This document shows positions 34,299-45,950 of a stretch of 64,000 nucleotides of DNA, one piece after another. Below the pieces are notes generated by a model. It saw nothing but the letters and a program-made list of their open reading frames with translations. It had not been told where the DNA came from and did not search any database. This stretch comes from Diphasiastrum complanatum (taxonomy: Eukaryota; Streptophyta; Lycopodiopsida; Lycopodiales; Lycopodiaceae), in contig CM055107.1 of NCBI GenBank assembly GCA_029204225.1, positions 12,506,627 through 12,570,626 of the forward strand, in the 5' to 3' direction. Position 1 is the stretch's first letter; every line of letters starts with the position of its first letter. The position numbers and the translations under genes are program-made.

Positions 34299-34979
34299 CG
34301 CGTTGAAGCTCATGCTCCTCCAAGAACTTCAGTCACTCAGTGCTTAGAAGTGCCCAACACTCCAAAGAGCCCTCTGTAGTAGTGTGTGGATTCATCATGA
34401 ACCAGAGAACCAAGTTTCACACTCATCAACAGCTAAGATGGAAGGAGACTGTGACCATTGATCCCTTAATAGCCACTGAATTGCTTGGATCCACTTTGAA
34501 CTTCATCTGAAAGGACCTGAAGGGCATCCTGGTCTTAAAAGTTCTTCACTTTGAAATGAGAGTTATCCTAAATTTCTTGAAATTTTAAGTTCTTTCAAAT
34601 GAAAAATTCAATTAAAAAACTAAGCATCTATTTTAGGCCTACTTGAAAGGCTACGGACTCCCAAACAAAGGGCACCCAATTTGTACTTGAAATTATGATA
34701 TCCCAAAACAAAGTTATTGCCATAGAGAAAGCACTCAATAGATGCCTTTCAGAGAGTGTCTAGTTGGGAGTGTGTGGCTTTGTAATTTGCAGAGACAAAT
34801 TGCTCCTAAGAAATAAAGACTTTTTCAGCTTCCAACCCAGATAGACTTTGATGATATAGAATTATCAATGATCAGTATTCTTTTAGAATATTGTATGAAT
34901 TTATTGCTTTAATGAATTGAGTAACAGACGTTGAAACTTGTAGAACTAAGAAACTTTGATGAACCATGTTTGATGGTAT

Positions 34980-36100
34980 TATGAACACTGGCCTTTCTTT
35001 TAAGGGATGTGCAGGTACACATGACGTACCTGAGGAATCTGAACACGAATAAGAAGCCCTATGGGCTTAAGGACTGATATCTCTTTGAGGGTATGTGCAG
35101 GTACTTGAGAAAGTGCCAGAAGAATAAGAAGCGAAACAAGAAGCTTTTTAAGCTTAAAGACAGTAAACAAGAAGGCTTTTGACAAAGTCTATAATGAAGG
35201 CTTAGTAGAGTCTATAAAGAAGGCTTATTTATAAGCCTATAATGAAGGCTCAGAGGAGTCTATAAAGAACATGACAAGGCTTGGGGTCTGATCACCCTAG
35301 TGACTTGTTCCACCATGATTGAGGATGGGCAACCTCTAAAAAATAAGTGCCAATGACCATGACTGAGGATGGGCAACCTCTAGAAAAAAGGGCCTAGGAA
35401 TTGATGGACATTATGCAAAAACAAGATGGACATATACCTTGGCTCTTCCATAGGAAGGTTGCACTTGGGTGAATTCCCAAGTTGTAACCATGTAATATTA
35501 TATGTAATTAAAAGTCAAGTTGAAACCTTGTACCACCTACCTCCCACCTACTTTTCCTCATGCATTCTAGGCAATTTGACACCTAGAATGGGGCGGACTC
35601 CTACACGCTCACTTCATATGCCAACACACCTTAATAGCTCTCCCAAGCTAGTACACATCACCCATTCACCTCCCTAACTAAAACACCTCATCCATGCACT
35701 CCACTTCTCCCTAAGTCCAATTGGAGTCTCCCTCACACCTCATACACTTGAACTTGACACCTCACTCACTTTTGAAGGCCTCTCCATTCTCTATATAAGT
35801 GGAAATGCGCCCCTCTACCAGAAGGATGAAGGGATAATTCATCCAGACTCTGCCATTTTATTGTTTGTTGTGTATAGGTGCTCTGGAGAAGAGGATTGAG
35901 GGAATAACTCAAGGAGACTATTTCATTTATGTGATTGCAGGATTAATTGGAGCTCAAACCCTCGGATTTCTATCTCACTCTCAGATCACCACACAAACAC
36001 ACACACACACTCTCTCTCTCCCTCTCTCACCTTCACTTCTTTCGAAACTATGGTATGCTCTTGAAACTGTTATCCATATGTCAGAATGGTTGATCAATAC
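34980..36100 (+). other. Repeat-rich non-coding DNA with an LTR-like TATA box
   Basis: Two blocks of short repeats. At 35,160-35,270, AAGAAGGCTT/AATGAAGGCT and GAGTCTATAAAGAA recur three to four times. At 35,310-35,390, TGAGGATGGGCAACCTCTA occurs twice, about 55 bp apart. A good TATA box (CTCTATATAAGTGG, 35,793-35,799) stands in a context typical of an LTR or gene promoter, but I found neither matching LTR ends nor a coding region downstream, and a CA/TC-rich stretch follows at 36,000. Confidence 0.4.
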
Positions 36101-36104
36101 TTTT

Positions 36105-36530
36105 GCATGTCATAGTATCTGTGGCCAATTGTCTATGCATGTCAGATGTAGAGCTTTCATGTCATAGCATCAGTGGCCTATTGTCTTTGCATGTCAGATC
36201 TAGAGCTTGCATGTCAGTTTGGAAGCTTGCATGTCATAGCATCAATGGTCTATTGCCCTTGCATGTCAGATATAGAGTTTGCATGTCAGATCTAAAGCTT
36301 GCATGTCAGTTTTGAAGCTTGCATGTCACTCCATGCATTCCTGAAAGGCCATGCATATCACTTCATGATAGTTGCATGTCAAGAATCTATGAACCCTTAT
36401 GATTGCATGTCATTTTAGACAGTTGCATGTAAAGAATCTATGAACCCTTATGATTGCATATAAAGAATCTAAGATCCATTGGGATCGCATGACAAGAATC
36501 TAAAATCCAACATGATTGCATGTCGGAAAG
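36105..36530 (+). repeat. TTGCATGTCA minisatellite
   Basis: The core TGCATGTCA recurs more than ten times at spacings of about 20, 40 and 60 bases. Two higher-order copies include ATAGCATCA.TGG.CTATTG plus several cores (about 36,165-36,240 and 36,235-36,330). After 36,370 a second type (GTCAAGAATCTATGAACCC) takes over. It is translated open in one frame for 70 codons only because of its periodicity. Confidence 0.75.
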
Positions 36531-36715
36531 ATTATGACTTATGAAGAGATGTCTATGCTTTTGTTAAGCTAGATATGGAATTAAGATCTTTGAATATGAA
36601 TTAAGACTATGTTAAGTTGATGTCCCTAAATCTGAGACCCTATTGGAATTCCATTGTATATGTAATTGGCATTGGCCAATTGGGTTTGCATAATGATAAG
36701 AAAAGAATCCTTCAA

Positions 36716-36738
36716 GGGGGGGGGGGGGGGGGGGGGGG
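36716..36738 (+). repeat. Poly-G run, 23 bp
   Basis: An unbroken run of 23 G followed by TCCCC. Such a run is rare in plant DNA and hard to sequence, so its length may be wrong. Confidence 0.9.
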
Positions 36739-36941
36739 TCCCCATCTTGACCCCTCAATGCTTCCACTATTATGTGAATGAATCTTTGTGATGAAATGTT
36801 TTTTGAGTTTTGATTTAAAATCTTAGTTGATTTTCATTCAGTTGATCTGAGATTAGCTTTATGTGAATGAATTAAATCTTTTGGCCTTTAAGAACTTAGG
36901 ACATGCCTTCACCCCTCGAGTTCACAGGCTTTCAATTTGGA

Positions 36942-38332
36942 TGTAGTGGGTTTCTTTCCTTGCCTAACCTCAATCCAAGATCTAATCAATCTAGCATCAA
37001 AGAGATGAAGTTAGTTGTCATGCATAGATTCATTCCCATGAGAGCGATAGTATAGTTCAGATTTCAGCATAAATGGAAGATTCACATCTAACTCTAACAT
37101 CCATTAACCCTAAGCATTAACACTACATCCACTATCACTAGATCCACAACAAAGATAGCTTACTCTTTCTCTCTCTCTCTCTCCCTTTCTCCCTCATAAA
37201 AAGTATAATAACATGCAATCCCAATAACAATCAAATCCAACAATTAGCAAAACACAAATAAAGCATGAGAGATGAAGGAAAAGTGATGGAGAGCAAGGAC
37301 AATCATCAATCCATTTCACAAGAGAACCAATCTGCTTTATTGAAATGAGAAAATGGACATGTGTAGGAACTCGAGTTGGTCCATTTTTATAGTAGAGAGG
37401 AGGAGCCTGGCCTCTAAATCCTATTGGTCCATTTCTGCCTCCCTAATTATTCAAATTTAAAAAAGAGTGAGAACCATCCAAATTGGAGGGAAATCCAACA
37501 TAAGAGGAGTTCTAAATCCAGAAAAGACCCTTTGTAAAGATAGTTTTTTTCTCAAATTTTGCTTACACATGGACCAATCAAAACACTCAAATTTGAAATC
37601 TACGTAACGTAGCTCATTAGAATTGAGAAAAAAAGTTATTTTAATAATGCTATAATTTGGCGTTGAAGGTAGCCCGCAAGCATGACATGTTATTCATAGT
37701 ATAATATGCAGTTATCATTTAAAATAGCATAACTTTTTAACTGTAGCTCCGATTGAGTCGAAAATTAAACCATTGGAAAGCGCTCAACAAGAGCTTTCCA
37801 ACGGTATCCTAGATGACCTACTTCCAAGATAGAGATATGTGAACTTTTTTTTTGGTGTCTGAAACATTGATCGGCCATAACTTTTGAACGGTAGCTCAAA
37901 AGTAGGTCATGTAGGTACTGTTGGAAAGCTCTCATCGAGTGCTTTTGAACAATATAATTTTCATCTTAATCGAAGCTACGATTAAAAAGTTATGTTATTT
38001 TAAATGAACTACAAACAATAATGTACATAGAATGGTTAAGTATCGAAACTAGTGCGGGCAGAAATGAAAAAGAATTTGGGCAAAAAATGAATTTATTTTG
38101 GTAATTTACATTAATAAACTCTGTCAATCTACGTGGCATTCCTTAAAGGGTCTTTTTGGAGACCCTGCGACATTAAAAGTCCCACAAAAAAGGCCTAAAG
38201 TACTTTTATTGACTTGTAACTAATCAACTAACTATGTGATCATCGGGTTGGACTTACACACGTAGGGTGACAAATCCCTCTCACTTATTAACTAGGGTTA
38301 GGGTTGCCTTGGGATCCGCAAACCCTCCAACA
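36942..38332 (-). repeat. Gypsy-family LTR G1, interrupted by an inverted-repeat element
   Basis: On the - strand it begins TGTTGGAGGGTTTG (38,332) and ends AAACCCACTACA (36,942). Without the insertion at 37,499-38,162 it is about 720 bp, matching the 713-bp LTR G3 at 52,569-53,281. A polypurine tract (GGTGGGGAATAC) lies directly upstream, so it is a 3' LTR. The head carries GGATCCGCAAACCC and AGTTAATAAGTGAGAGG in common with the other copies. Confidence 0.87.
37499..38162. mobile_element. Inverted-repeat element (MITE-like), copy B, inside LTR G1
   Basis: Starts CATAAGAGGAGTTCTAAATCC and ends AAAGGGTCTTTTTGGAG, which are the two ends of copy A (20,568-20,946) in opposite orientation. It is longer because the central hairpin module (TTGGAAAGC ... 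GCTTTCCAA) is present twice, near 37,775 and 37,920. The outer ten or so bases of the right end are missing. About 30 bp of LTR present in the copy at 51,163 are absent here, so insertion came with a small deletion. Confidence 0.75.
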
Positions 38333-38349
38333 GTATTCCCCACCAAAAC

Positions 38350-40923
38350 TGGTGGCGATCCCACGAAACCTACAAGATGCAGTTACTGGGGACTTTTATT
38401 AGCTGCGCGATGAATCTTTATTGAATGATACTGCACGTTAAAATCGAGCAGGCACTGTGGCGTCAATCTGCTTCGGTGATTTCATAGCTTGCTTTATCCG
38501 AAGTGTGGTTGGGGTGTCTTCAGCTTGAGGTTGCTGGGGTAATTGGCATGAATCTTCAACACCGACAGTAGTATCATGAAATTGTTCGAATCCTCTTCCA
38601 GGGGATTGGACTTCAAAGGGCGCAGGGCTCTGGGGCATTTCAAAAACTTCGGAGGCCCCAAGGGGGTCGGAATCATCGAATATATCCATAAAGTACTGTG
38701 TGTTTGGTGAAACAGCTTTCGTGTGTAGGGGTGAGGCAGCCTAGGCAGCTGTGATGGGAATGGCAGTCCCAATGATCACAGATTGTCCTTGAGTGGAAGC
38801 AGAGGCGATGGAAGCATCAGAGGCAGGGGAATAAGAAGTTCAGTGCGAGTAGCAGCAGGGGGTGAAAGCGCAGCTGACGATGTATGTCTAGTACGACGTC
38901 GTGACGTGGAATGCGAGTCAAAAATGACGATCTCGCTACGTGGACGACGTCGACTATGTGAACTGGAGGTCTGGTGGGATGACTCGGCCGGTGCTTCTTC
39001 ATAAATCGAAAGGACAGAATCCAGGTGGAAGCCATGGATTTTGTTTTTAAGGTGGGAGGCCACTAGAAGAGAGAACAAGGATCCAGCAACGAACTTGTTA
39101 CATACATATGTAACTAGCAATACTTCAGACCCCTATTGGTCCATTTAGTGCTGGGGGCTAAATGGCAAGTTACCCTTGGATAAGGGCTACCCTTAGAATT
39201 AAGGATATGTGCCCTTGGTTAAGGACATGCAAGTGACTATACCTTGGTTGGAGGTATGGAGTCACGTGACCCTTGGATAAGGGGTACCCTTAGGATTTAG
39301 GGTAGGTGTCTTAGATTAAGGTACTAGTGTCTTTGGGTAAGGACATGTAGGTGTCTATGCCTTGGATGGAGGTATGGAATCTAGAGAGGTGTTAGAAAGT
39401 CATTGGATGACTATTTTTCTAAACCTTGGGCCTCAACCTTGAACCATATCACTTTAATGGTCTAGGACCAAAGTATACAAGCAAAACTTGGGCAATGGGA
39501 CCTAGTAGGAAGGTGTTCTTCTAAAGTGTCCATTGAGTTCCCAACTCCCACAAGAAAGGCATTCAAAGAGTCATAGGCTATGGAAGGAGTCTCTTGACCT
39601 TCCATAAGCCTATGGAGGTTCTTGGAGATTCTTTAGCTCCCCTAGGCTTCTCTCTCTCTCTCTCATTGGGTGGGCATGGAACTCCATAGTGCACTGGAGG
39701 GGACCATGGGCCATCTATATGAGGGTAGTAGGGCGCCCATTGGGGGGGGAGGGAGATCTCTCTTGTTTGCTTTGCTTATGCTCTAGTGTTGCTACTAGTG
39801 TGTAGAGTGCTTTCTTGTGGTAGTATGCTTAAGATTTGGATCTTGCTTATGGTATGGGACATAAGTAGGGTTTGGATCTTGAGTATGCTATGGAGTCTTG
39901 TGGTATGCTTGTGATTTGTTTATGGTTAGCAAGGAGGTGCTAGATAGGTCTTGCTTGGAGCTTGGATCTAGCTATGGTTGGGTGGTGAATACTTGAGGCC
40001 AGCTTGTTACCTATCTTTGTGTTTAAAGAGTAGGGACACAGGTGGAGGAGAGATCTTTGGAGGCTTGTAGATCCTTACTTGCAGGTGGAGGCATTCTAGC
40101 TTGGAGTTGGGGAGCATCTTGAAGCTTGCAGTTGCTTGGAGGACATTTGGAGGCTCTACCTTGGATTTGGAGGACTTCCTCACCTCTACTTGTAAAAGAA
40201 CTACCGCTTGGTATTGCTCTTAATGGCTCATTTGCTCACTAGAAATAGTCTTGAACCAATTATACGGTTTGAGAGAGGCCTTGGCTATCTTGGCATAGGA
40301 CTCGACTATCCTATGTAGGATTTCAGAAGTGATGCGGTCTTTCCTAAGGTTGCCAACCATCAGAAAGTTATTGAGGGACTGAGCAACAACATGTATGGTA
40401 GGCTCAGTGATGGCATCGAGGAGGTAGTCGTCATTGGTCCAATGCAAATCATTTGTTAGGTCAATGTAAGGCTTAACAGCTTGTTTGGCCTGCTTATGGT
40501 TGGGTGAGGCTTGGGTACCAGACGCTATGCCTATGGCAGCAATCAGTCACACATAAAACTTGGATTTCTCTTCCTTCTACGTATTGAAGGCAAGAGTGAT
40601 GAAATCCATGTTGATTCTCCCTGAAAAGGCTCTCTCATGAATACCCATTGTAGTAAGCAGAGGCTCCGCAAGGGTTATCCACTAAGTGACCATGCTTGTG
40701 CTAGGAAGTATCATGATATCCTTGGCAGATAACGTGGCGACTGGGATGTATATGTGGAAGACATGATGATCAAAAACAAAAAGTAAGACGCGAGAGTGTA
40801 TAATAGAAAATAGTTCAGAAAGTTTGGAAGGCTTTGGTTGCTGGAAAAATTGGCAAGAGCTTCGCTAGCACAAGTGAGGAATGAATCGAATTTAGCCAAC
40901 TTATAGGTGAATTTGACATCCAA
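38350..40923 (-). pseudogene. ORFx, extra 3' ORF of the gypsy family (- copy, broken)
   Basis: Follows a truncated integrase and precedes the polypurine tract and LTR. Segments in order: FTYKLAKFDSFLTCASEALA (about 40,910), MSSTYTSQSPRY, a MILPSTSMVT block, then HWTNDDYLLDAITEP (40,447 down), FLMVGNLRKDRITSEILHR, a 1.1-kb insertion (39,110-40,213), SHLKNKIHGFHLDSVLSIYE (about 39,050), an Arg/Ser-rich stretch (SHSRRRPRSEIVI), and MDIFDDSDPLGASEVFEMPQ (38,689 down). The C-terminus VQYHSIKIHRAANKSPQ ends at TAA near 38,373. Compared with the + copy at 62.8 kb it has stops, frameshifts and a deletion before the C-terminus. Function unknown: no catalytic motif and no membrane segment seen. Confidence 0.8.
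39110..40213. other. About 1.1-kb unclassified insertion inside ORFx
   Basis: Splits ORFx codons that are contiguous in the + copy. One border carries a near-palindrome GTTACATACATATGTAAC. Inside, a unit of roughly 100 bp with CCCTTGGATAAGGG.TACCCTTAG and ACCTTGGTTGGAGGTATGGA is repeated twice (about 39,172 and 39,268). The right part is rich in CTTGGAG. No ORF, no LTR ends and no clear target duplication. Confidence 0.55.
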
Positions 40924-41640
40924 ATCTGATTATAATATTTTTATAGAGAAACTTGGCTGTAGATTTTGCATCAGCAATTTTGACAGCTTTGACTTCAACC
41001 CACTTGGTCATATAATCAGTTGCTACAATAATGTATCGGGCCTGAGATCCTTGCTCGGCAGGATGAATAGGACCAACATAATCCAGTCCCCATTTTTCAA
41101 ATGGTGCATGCAATAAAATCGGATGCAAGGTTTCATAGTTCTGTCTAGTAGGCCGTCGTGCTTGCTAGCAAACATCACATGTCTGAATATAATTTCTTGT
41201 GTCCTTATGAAGCGTAGGCCACCAACATCCTGATTGCAAAAGTTTGTGAATAGTAATATATGTAGAGAAGTGTCTTTCGCCCATGCCATCATGTGAAAAC
41301 ATGATTGAATCTGGTATTTCATGCAGTAAAACACATCTACGTAGAATATTGTCTGATCCACGACGATACAATTGTCTTGCAATCAAATGATAAGGTTGAG
41401 CCTTATGAATCAATTGTCTCTTCTGTACTTTTTCCAAGGAGTCATTTGGTTGTCCTAGCATCAAGTACTCAACAATATCCACTGTCCACTCAGGTACTGC
41501 TTCTACATATTAGAACAATGTAGCATCTGGTAATTCATCATCCTTTTTAGTATTAATTGGTGCGGATTCAATTTGCAAAACGTGATCAACTAGATAATGT
41601 TGCTTTCCCTTTCGAACCACGATTCGAAAGTCAATGCATA
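40924..41640 (-). pseudogene. Gypsy RNase H tail and integrase (- copy)
   Basis: Starts in the RNase H tail (DFRIVVRKGKQHYL), then a linker (EAVPEW, DIVEYLMLGQPNDS), the HHCC zinc domain (HDGMGERHFSTYITIHKLL through CDVC) and part of the integrase core (WGLDYVGPI with the first catalytic Asp, DYMTKWVEVKAV). After FGCQI it jumps into ORFx. A TAG stop directly follows CDVC, exactly as in the + copy at 62,023. The upstream end joins copia-3 at about 41,640. Confidence 0.85.
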
Positions 41641-42873
41641 ATTCAAGTGTCCTAAGCGATGATGCCATAATAATGTTTTATTGACAAGAACAGAGGTTTT
41701 CAAAGCTTGACTACAATCAAAATAACAATGTGCCAATCAATATTAGTATCCATGCCTCTTGCCGCGTGCAGATCTTATTACTCCTATCGATAATTCTACA
41801 TTGATCAGACTCAAACTCCACCTTATGACCTAAATCTGTAATCTACTTACTGATAACAAATTTGTAGAGAGTTTAGTTACCAAGATGAAAATACTTCTTT
41901 GTGCTGTAAGGCATAAAGGATTGGAAAATCTCACGATGATTGGTCATATGTTGAGTATCTCCGAAATCTAAAAACCACGAATCATACAAATTCATGTTTT
42001 CTTCTTTGACCATAAAAGCATCTTCGTCCATTTCAACTTCAAAAGATGTTGTAATTGTATTTGCTTGTTGATCAGGTTGCTTGGCTGCATTCTTTGCTTT
42101 GGGAATTCGGCAATTCTGGATCTCATGGTTATTGTGTTTGCAATACCTACAAAACATCTTCTTCGACGAATGTGGATTTGATGATTGTTCTTGACTTTGA
42201 GTCTATTTTTGATTCAATGTAGACTGCGTGGAGCTTTTCTGCTTTTGTTGTTTCGAGCCCTTGTTGACATATAGAGCATGAGACGAAGAGGTAGACAAAG
42301 TGTCTTGACTTCTTCAATTATCTTCTTGCAACAACATAGTAACTCTGGTAAGAGTTAAATCTGAGTGTGTCGTGATGATCATCACCCAGTTCTCATATGT
42401 AAAGGGTAGGCTTGAAAGCAATGTCATGATTGCGTCTTGATCTTATCTATGACTGATCCGATAGTGGCCATCTGTTGCAAGAAATTCTTAAACTGGTTAA
42501 TATGATTATGAAGAGAATCAGTATTCGACATCTTGAGTGTGAAGAATTTCCTTCGAAGATGTAAGCTAGTAGTTACGTCTCTTACATCATATAGTGAGCT
42601 CGGGATGTCCCAAACTTCTTTCGAAGTCTTAGCTTCAGCTATGTGGCCAATATTAGTATCTGATATATTGAGGATAATAAGTGTGAAAGCTTTGCCATCC
42701 TTCGATTTCAATTTTGAGTCTTCTATGTCGTCTTCAGGTTTCACTTCGATACCTGTAACAACATCCCACAACTCGATGGAGATTAGCAAGGTCTTCATCT
42801 TAAATTTCCATAAATGATAATTGGATCCATTCAGCTTGTCTGCGATAAGACCGGCTTTATTTTGAGAATCCAT
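41640..42873 (-). mobile_element. Ty1-copia element, copia-3 (gag to pre-integrase; decayed)
   Basis: Gag starts at ATG 42,873 (DKLNGSNYHLWKFKMKTLL) and continues to NFLQQMATIGSVIDK. The zinc knuckle near 42,150 reads CRYCKHNNHEIQNC. In the protease the catalytic motif is DFGDTQHMTN where DSGANQHMTN is expected, so the Ser and the Ala of the active-site loop are changed. LWHHRLGHLNYA of the pre-integrase follows and joins gypsy RNase H sequence at 41,640. Gag resembles copia-2. An LTR and a primer-like site lie upstream. Confidence 0.86.
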
Positions 42874-43027
42874 CTAGAACTTTCGTCTGACGACGTTAAG
42901 AGAGATACCGTGCTATGCTACAATTGGAAATCAATTCTCTGATATCGAAAAAAATTGATTTGAACAAAAGAATAATTTGATATCACAAAAAATATCAAGT
43001 ATAAGAGCTTGCGCTCTGATATAGTAT

Positions 43028-43855
43028 TGTCACGGAACCGGAGAACGCTGTTGGATTTGATTTTGAGAAGGCAAAATTGTTTCTATTTTGTTTTCATTTT
43101 CGTCTTCGTATTTGTGAACGATTTTGTGTCTTTGAATTCTCTTTCGCGTGGAATCTTTCACAGAAACTTTAGACACTCGATTGCACATCACAGAACACAT
43201 TTGTTTCTAGCAATCAAGACAGACGACAAAAGACAAGGAGATGCACGAAAATATAGCACCGGTAATATAAGTATGATTTTTAGAGCGAGATCGTCAGTGT
43301 CTCGCTCGTTGGCGGAATGACACTCTGCTCTTTCGTTGTGTTCAGCTCGTTGGAAGACTTTCATGCACAACTCTAGTATTTTTCTTTTTTGCTCTATTTG
43401 CTACCTCTCTCTATGTCTCTTACAGATCTATCTGTCTATTCTCTTCTCTCTACGTTTATGATCCAGAGAGGATAGTCCATACCTCCATTGTGTGGAGTTT
43501 ACAAGATGGCTTAACGTAGAAATCACAAGACTAGATAGCGCTAATCAACTAATCAATTAGTCTCATTGTTGCCTCTTGTTTCACCTGGGTGTGAAGTCTA
43601 CAACTCCAAGCCCATTGAGCTGCCAACTGGCAACGTGAAAGATTCCTCTTTGTTTGTTTCGTAGTCTCTCGTTTGCTTTCGTTCTCTTTGTTTCTTTTGT
43701 AGTTTTTTGTTTTGCATCCCTTTGCGGTTTGCGGTCCTGGAGGTGTGTTTATGATTCGCGAATCGTTTGTGCTTCGAGTTAAGGGACGTTGACTATCACG
43801 AATTGTTTTTGAGTTTGTGTTGCGACAAAGTTACAGGAGTTCACCATTTTTGACA
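43028..43855 (-). repeat. copia LTR shared by copia-3 and copia-4 (828 bp)
   Basis: On the - strand it begins TGTCAAAAATGG and ends CACGGTTCCGTGACA or a close variant (TGTCA / TGACA termini). It is preceded by a purine tract (TTCAAGAGGGAG), as a 3' LTR should be, and followed by ATACTATATCAGAGC (43,027-43,013), a worn primer-binding site, as a 5' LTR should be. Confidence 0.82.
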
Positions 43856-45236
43856 CTCCCTCTTGAACCTTGTCACTTTGTATGTTTGATCCAATTGCCT
43901 TTCTTTGCTTGGCAAAGAGTGGCTTGTTGAGCGGTCTGATTTTAAGTATTGGACCTAGAGCTCTCCTTTCGAGATTAAATCTTGAATGTGATGGTACTTT
44001 AGAGTTATGTGCTTTTTCTGAGTGGAAGACAGGATTCTGGGACAAATAGATGGCACTCTGAGAGTCCATCATCACCGTGCTTGGCCCTTCTTGTGATATC
44101 TCGATTGCCTCCAACATCATCTGTAGCCACACTACCTCATTCGCCACCTTTGAAGCTGCAACATATGCAGCTTCGCAAGAGGATTGAGCCACCAAGGTTT
44201 TCTTTCTGAATATCCAGCTGATTGTAGTTCTGCACGCTATTGTACATCCTCCAGTAATGGACTTGTTATCATCTTTGCAACTCGCCCAGTTTGCATCACT
44301 GTAGTGATGCAGCTCGAATTTTTTTTTTTCATTTTTAGCTTTGTAGGTTAATCCCATATTCTGGGTACCCTTCAGATACTGTAGGATTCGTTTGGCCATT
44401 TGCCAATTTGCTAGGCCAGGATTGGAAGAGAATTGGCTCAAGGCGTAAACAAAGAAATCTAAATCGGGTCTGGTACAAATTGTGAGGTACATCAGACTAT
44501 TGATTAAGTTTTGGTAGGGTATACCTGCCATCTTATGTTCTTCCTCTTATGTTTTTAGGCAATCCTGCTTCGTGAGCTTGGCTCCAGCTATCATTGGTGT
44601 GGCCTTCTCTTTGCAGTCCATTATGTGGTACTGCCTTAGTACGTTTCTGGCATATTCTGACTGACTCAAGTGCAATTCGCCCTTTGTTCGATCTCTTTGG
44701 ATCTCCAGCCCGAGGCATTTTGTTGCTTCTCCAAGATCTGTGATTTCGTAACTTTTAGAAATCTAACTCTTCGTGTCTTTGATCAGCATCAAGGAATTTC
44801 CTATCATCAACGAATCATCCACGAAAATGGTCAGTATCACAAAATCCTTTCCTACTCTTTTGATGTAGACATTGTAGTATGGTTGAGTAGGATTGAAGTC
44901 TAGAGACTTCTAAAGACCATCAAGCTTTTTATACCAGGCTCATGATGCTTGTTTTAGACCATAGATGCATCTCTGCAACCGACAGACATATTGTCGATTG
45001 TCAGGGTCTTCATAGCCTTCAGCTTGCTTCATGAAGATTTTCTCCTCTAGATCTCCATGGAGAAAGGCTGTTTTCACGTCAATCTGGTGAATTTCCAGAT
45101 TGTGTTGTGTGGCATATGCAAGGGGTAGCCTTATGCTTGTTATCTTGACCATGGGCAAATATGTGTCGAAATAGTCAACACCATATCTCTGTGTGTAGCC
45201 CTTCGTGACAAGTCTTGCTTTGTAGCGGTCAATGGT
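43856..45236 (-). pseudogene. Ty1-copia RT and RNase H, copia-4
   Basis: RT begins at IDRYKARLVTKGYTQ, then LEIHQIDVKTAFLHGDLEE, YVCRLQRCIYGLKQAS (45,240-44,940), and FVILTIFVDDSLMIGNSL where FVDD replaces the usual YVDD. A stop follows near 44,540. RNase H (44,531-43,780) has TRPDLDFFVYALSQF, YSDANWASC and SSCEAAYVAASKVANE, with the catalytic Asp and Glu positions filled. The 5' end is cut by the copia-5 LTR at 45,236. Confidence 0.88.
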
Positions 45237-45937
45237 TGTGAAGAATTGCCAAAAATTGGCAAATCTAGCTTGATCAAAAACCATGTAGAATAGTGTAAAT
45301 TGTGTACACAAGTGGGTCCCACACATGTGAGGCCATGATGCTACATGGGAAACCCATCCTAATGTAGGTTAGGTCAATTCAAGAGAGTTGGTCATGTCTA
45401 TTTGGTGGTCATCCCTACTTTATAGGACCTACACCTAAGTTTAAGGTGAAAATTTGACCAACTAGCTACCTACCAAGCATAACTCTAGGAAATAGACTAG
45501 GGTTTCATTTTAGGTCAAGGAGAGTGAGTCAACTTCCTTATTACATGCTGGAAATCCACCTAACTTCAAGAAGGAAGTCGAATTTGCTATGTATTCCCTC
45601 TCTCCATAGTGAGAAGATAGAAAATTTTTGGAGCTCATTGGCAATCTCAAGCTAGTTCACTATGTACATTGAGTTTTTGTGATCCAAATGAAACCAAATC
45701 AAGTTCTACTTGTTTTTCAGGTTGAAGGCCGTACTACAGCCTGTATTACACACGTGTGGGCTCGGATTTCAATGTTTATCAATGCTTTTGATTGTTAATG
45801 CTTGTTGTTTGTCAAATTGCCAATCTAGATCAACTTTTTTGTGTCTAGTTTTTTGATAGATTGTTAAGCAAGCATCCAATCACTCTTGTGGATCTTTTGT
45901 AGATCCATATATGGTCCTAAAGTACAGTAATTTCACA
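45237..45937 (+). repeat. copia-5 5' LTR (701 bp), inserted in copia-4 RT
   Basis: Begins TGTGAAGAATTGCC and ends GTAATTTCACA (TGTGAA / TTCACA). It starts exactly where the copia-4 RT codons for T-I-D-R-Y-K stop, so it inserted into that gene. Directly followed by TGGTATCAGAGCC. Confidence 0.85.
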
Positions 45938-45950
45938 TGGTATCAGAGCC
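45938..45950 (+). other. copia-5 primer-binding site
   Basis: TGGTATCAGAGCC directly after the LTR: the standard copia site for initiator methionine tRNA priming. Confidence 0.93.

Noticed and set aside
36103-36315. Small Cys/His-rich ORF
   Set aside because: Its repeats in the protein simply mirror the DNA minisatellite; no start context or homology.
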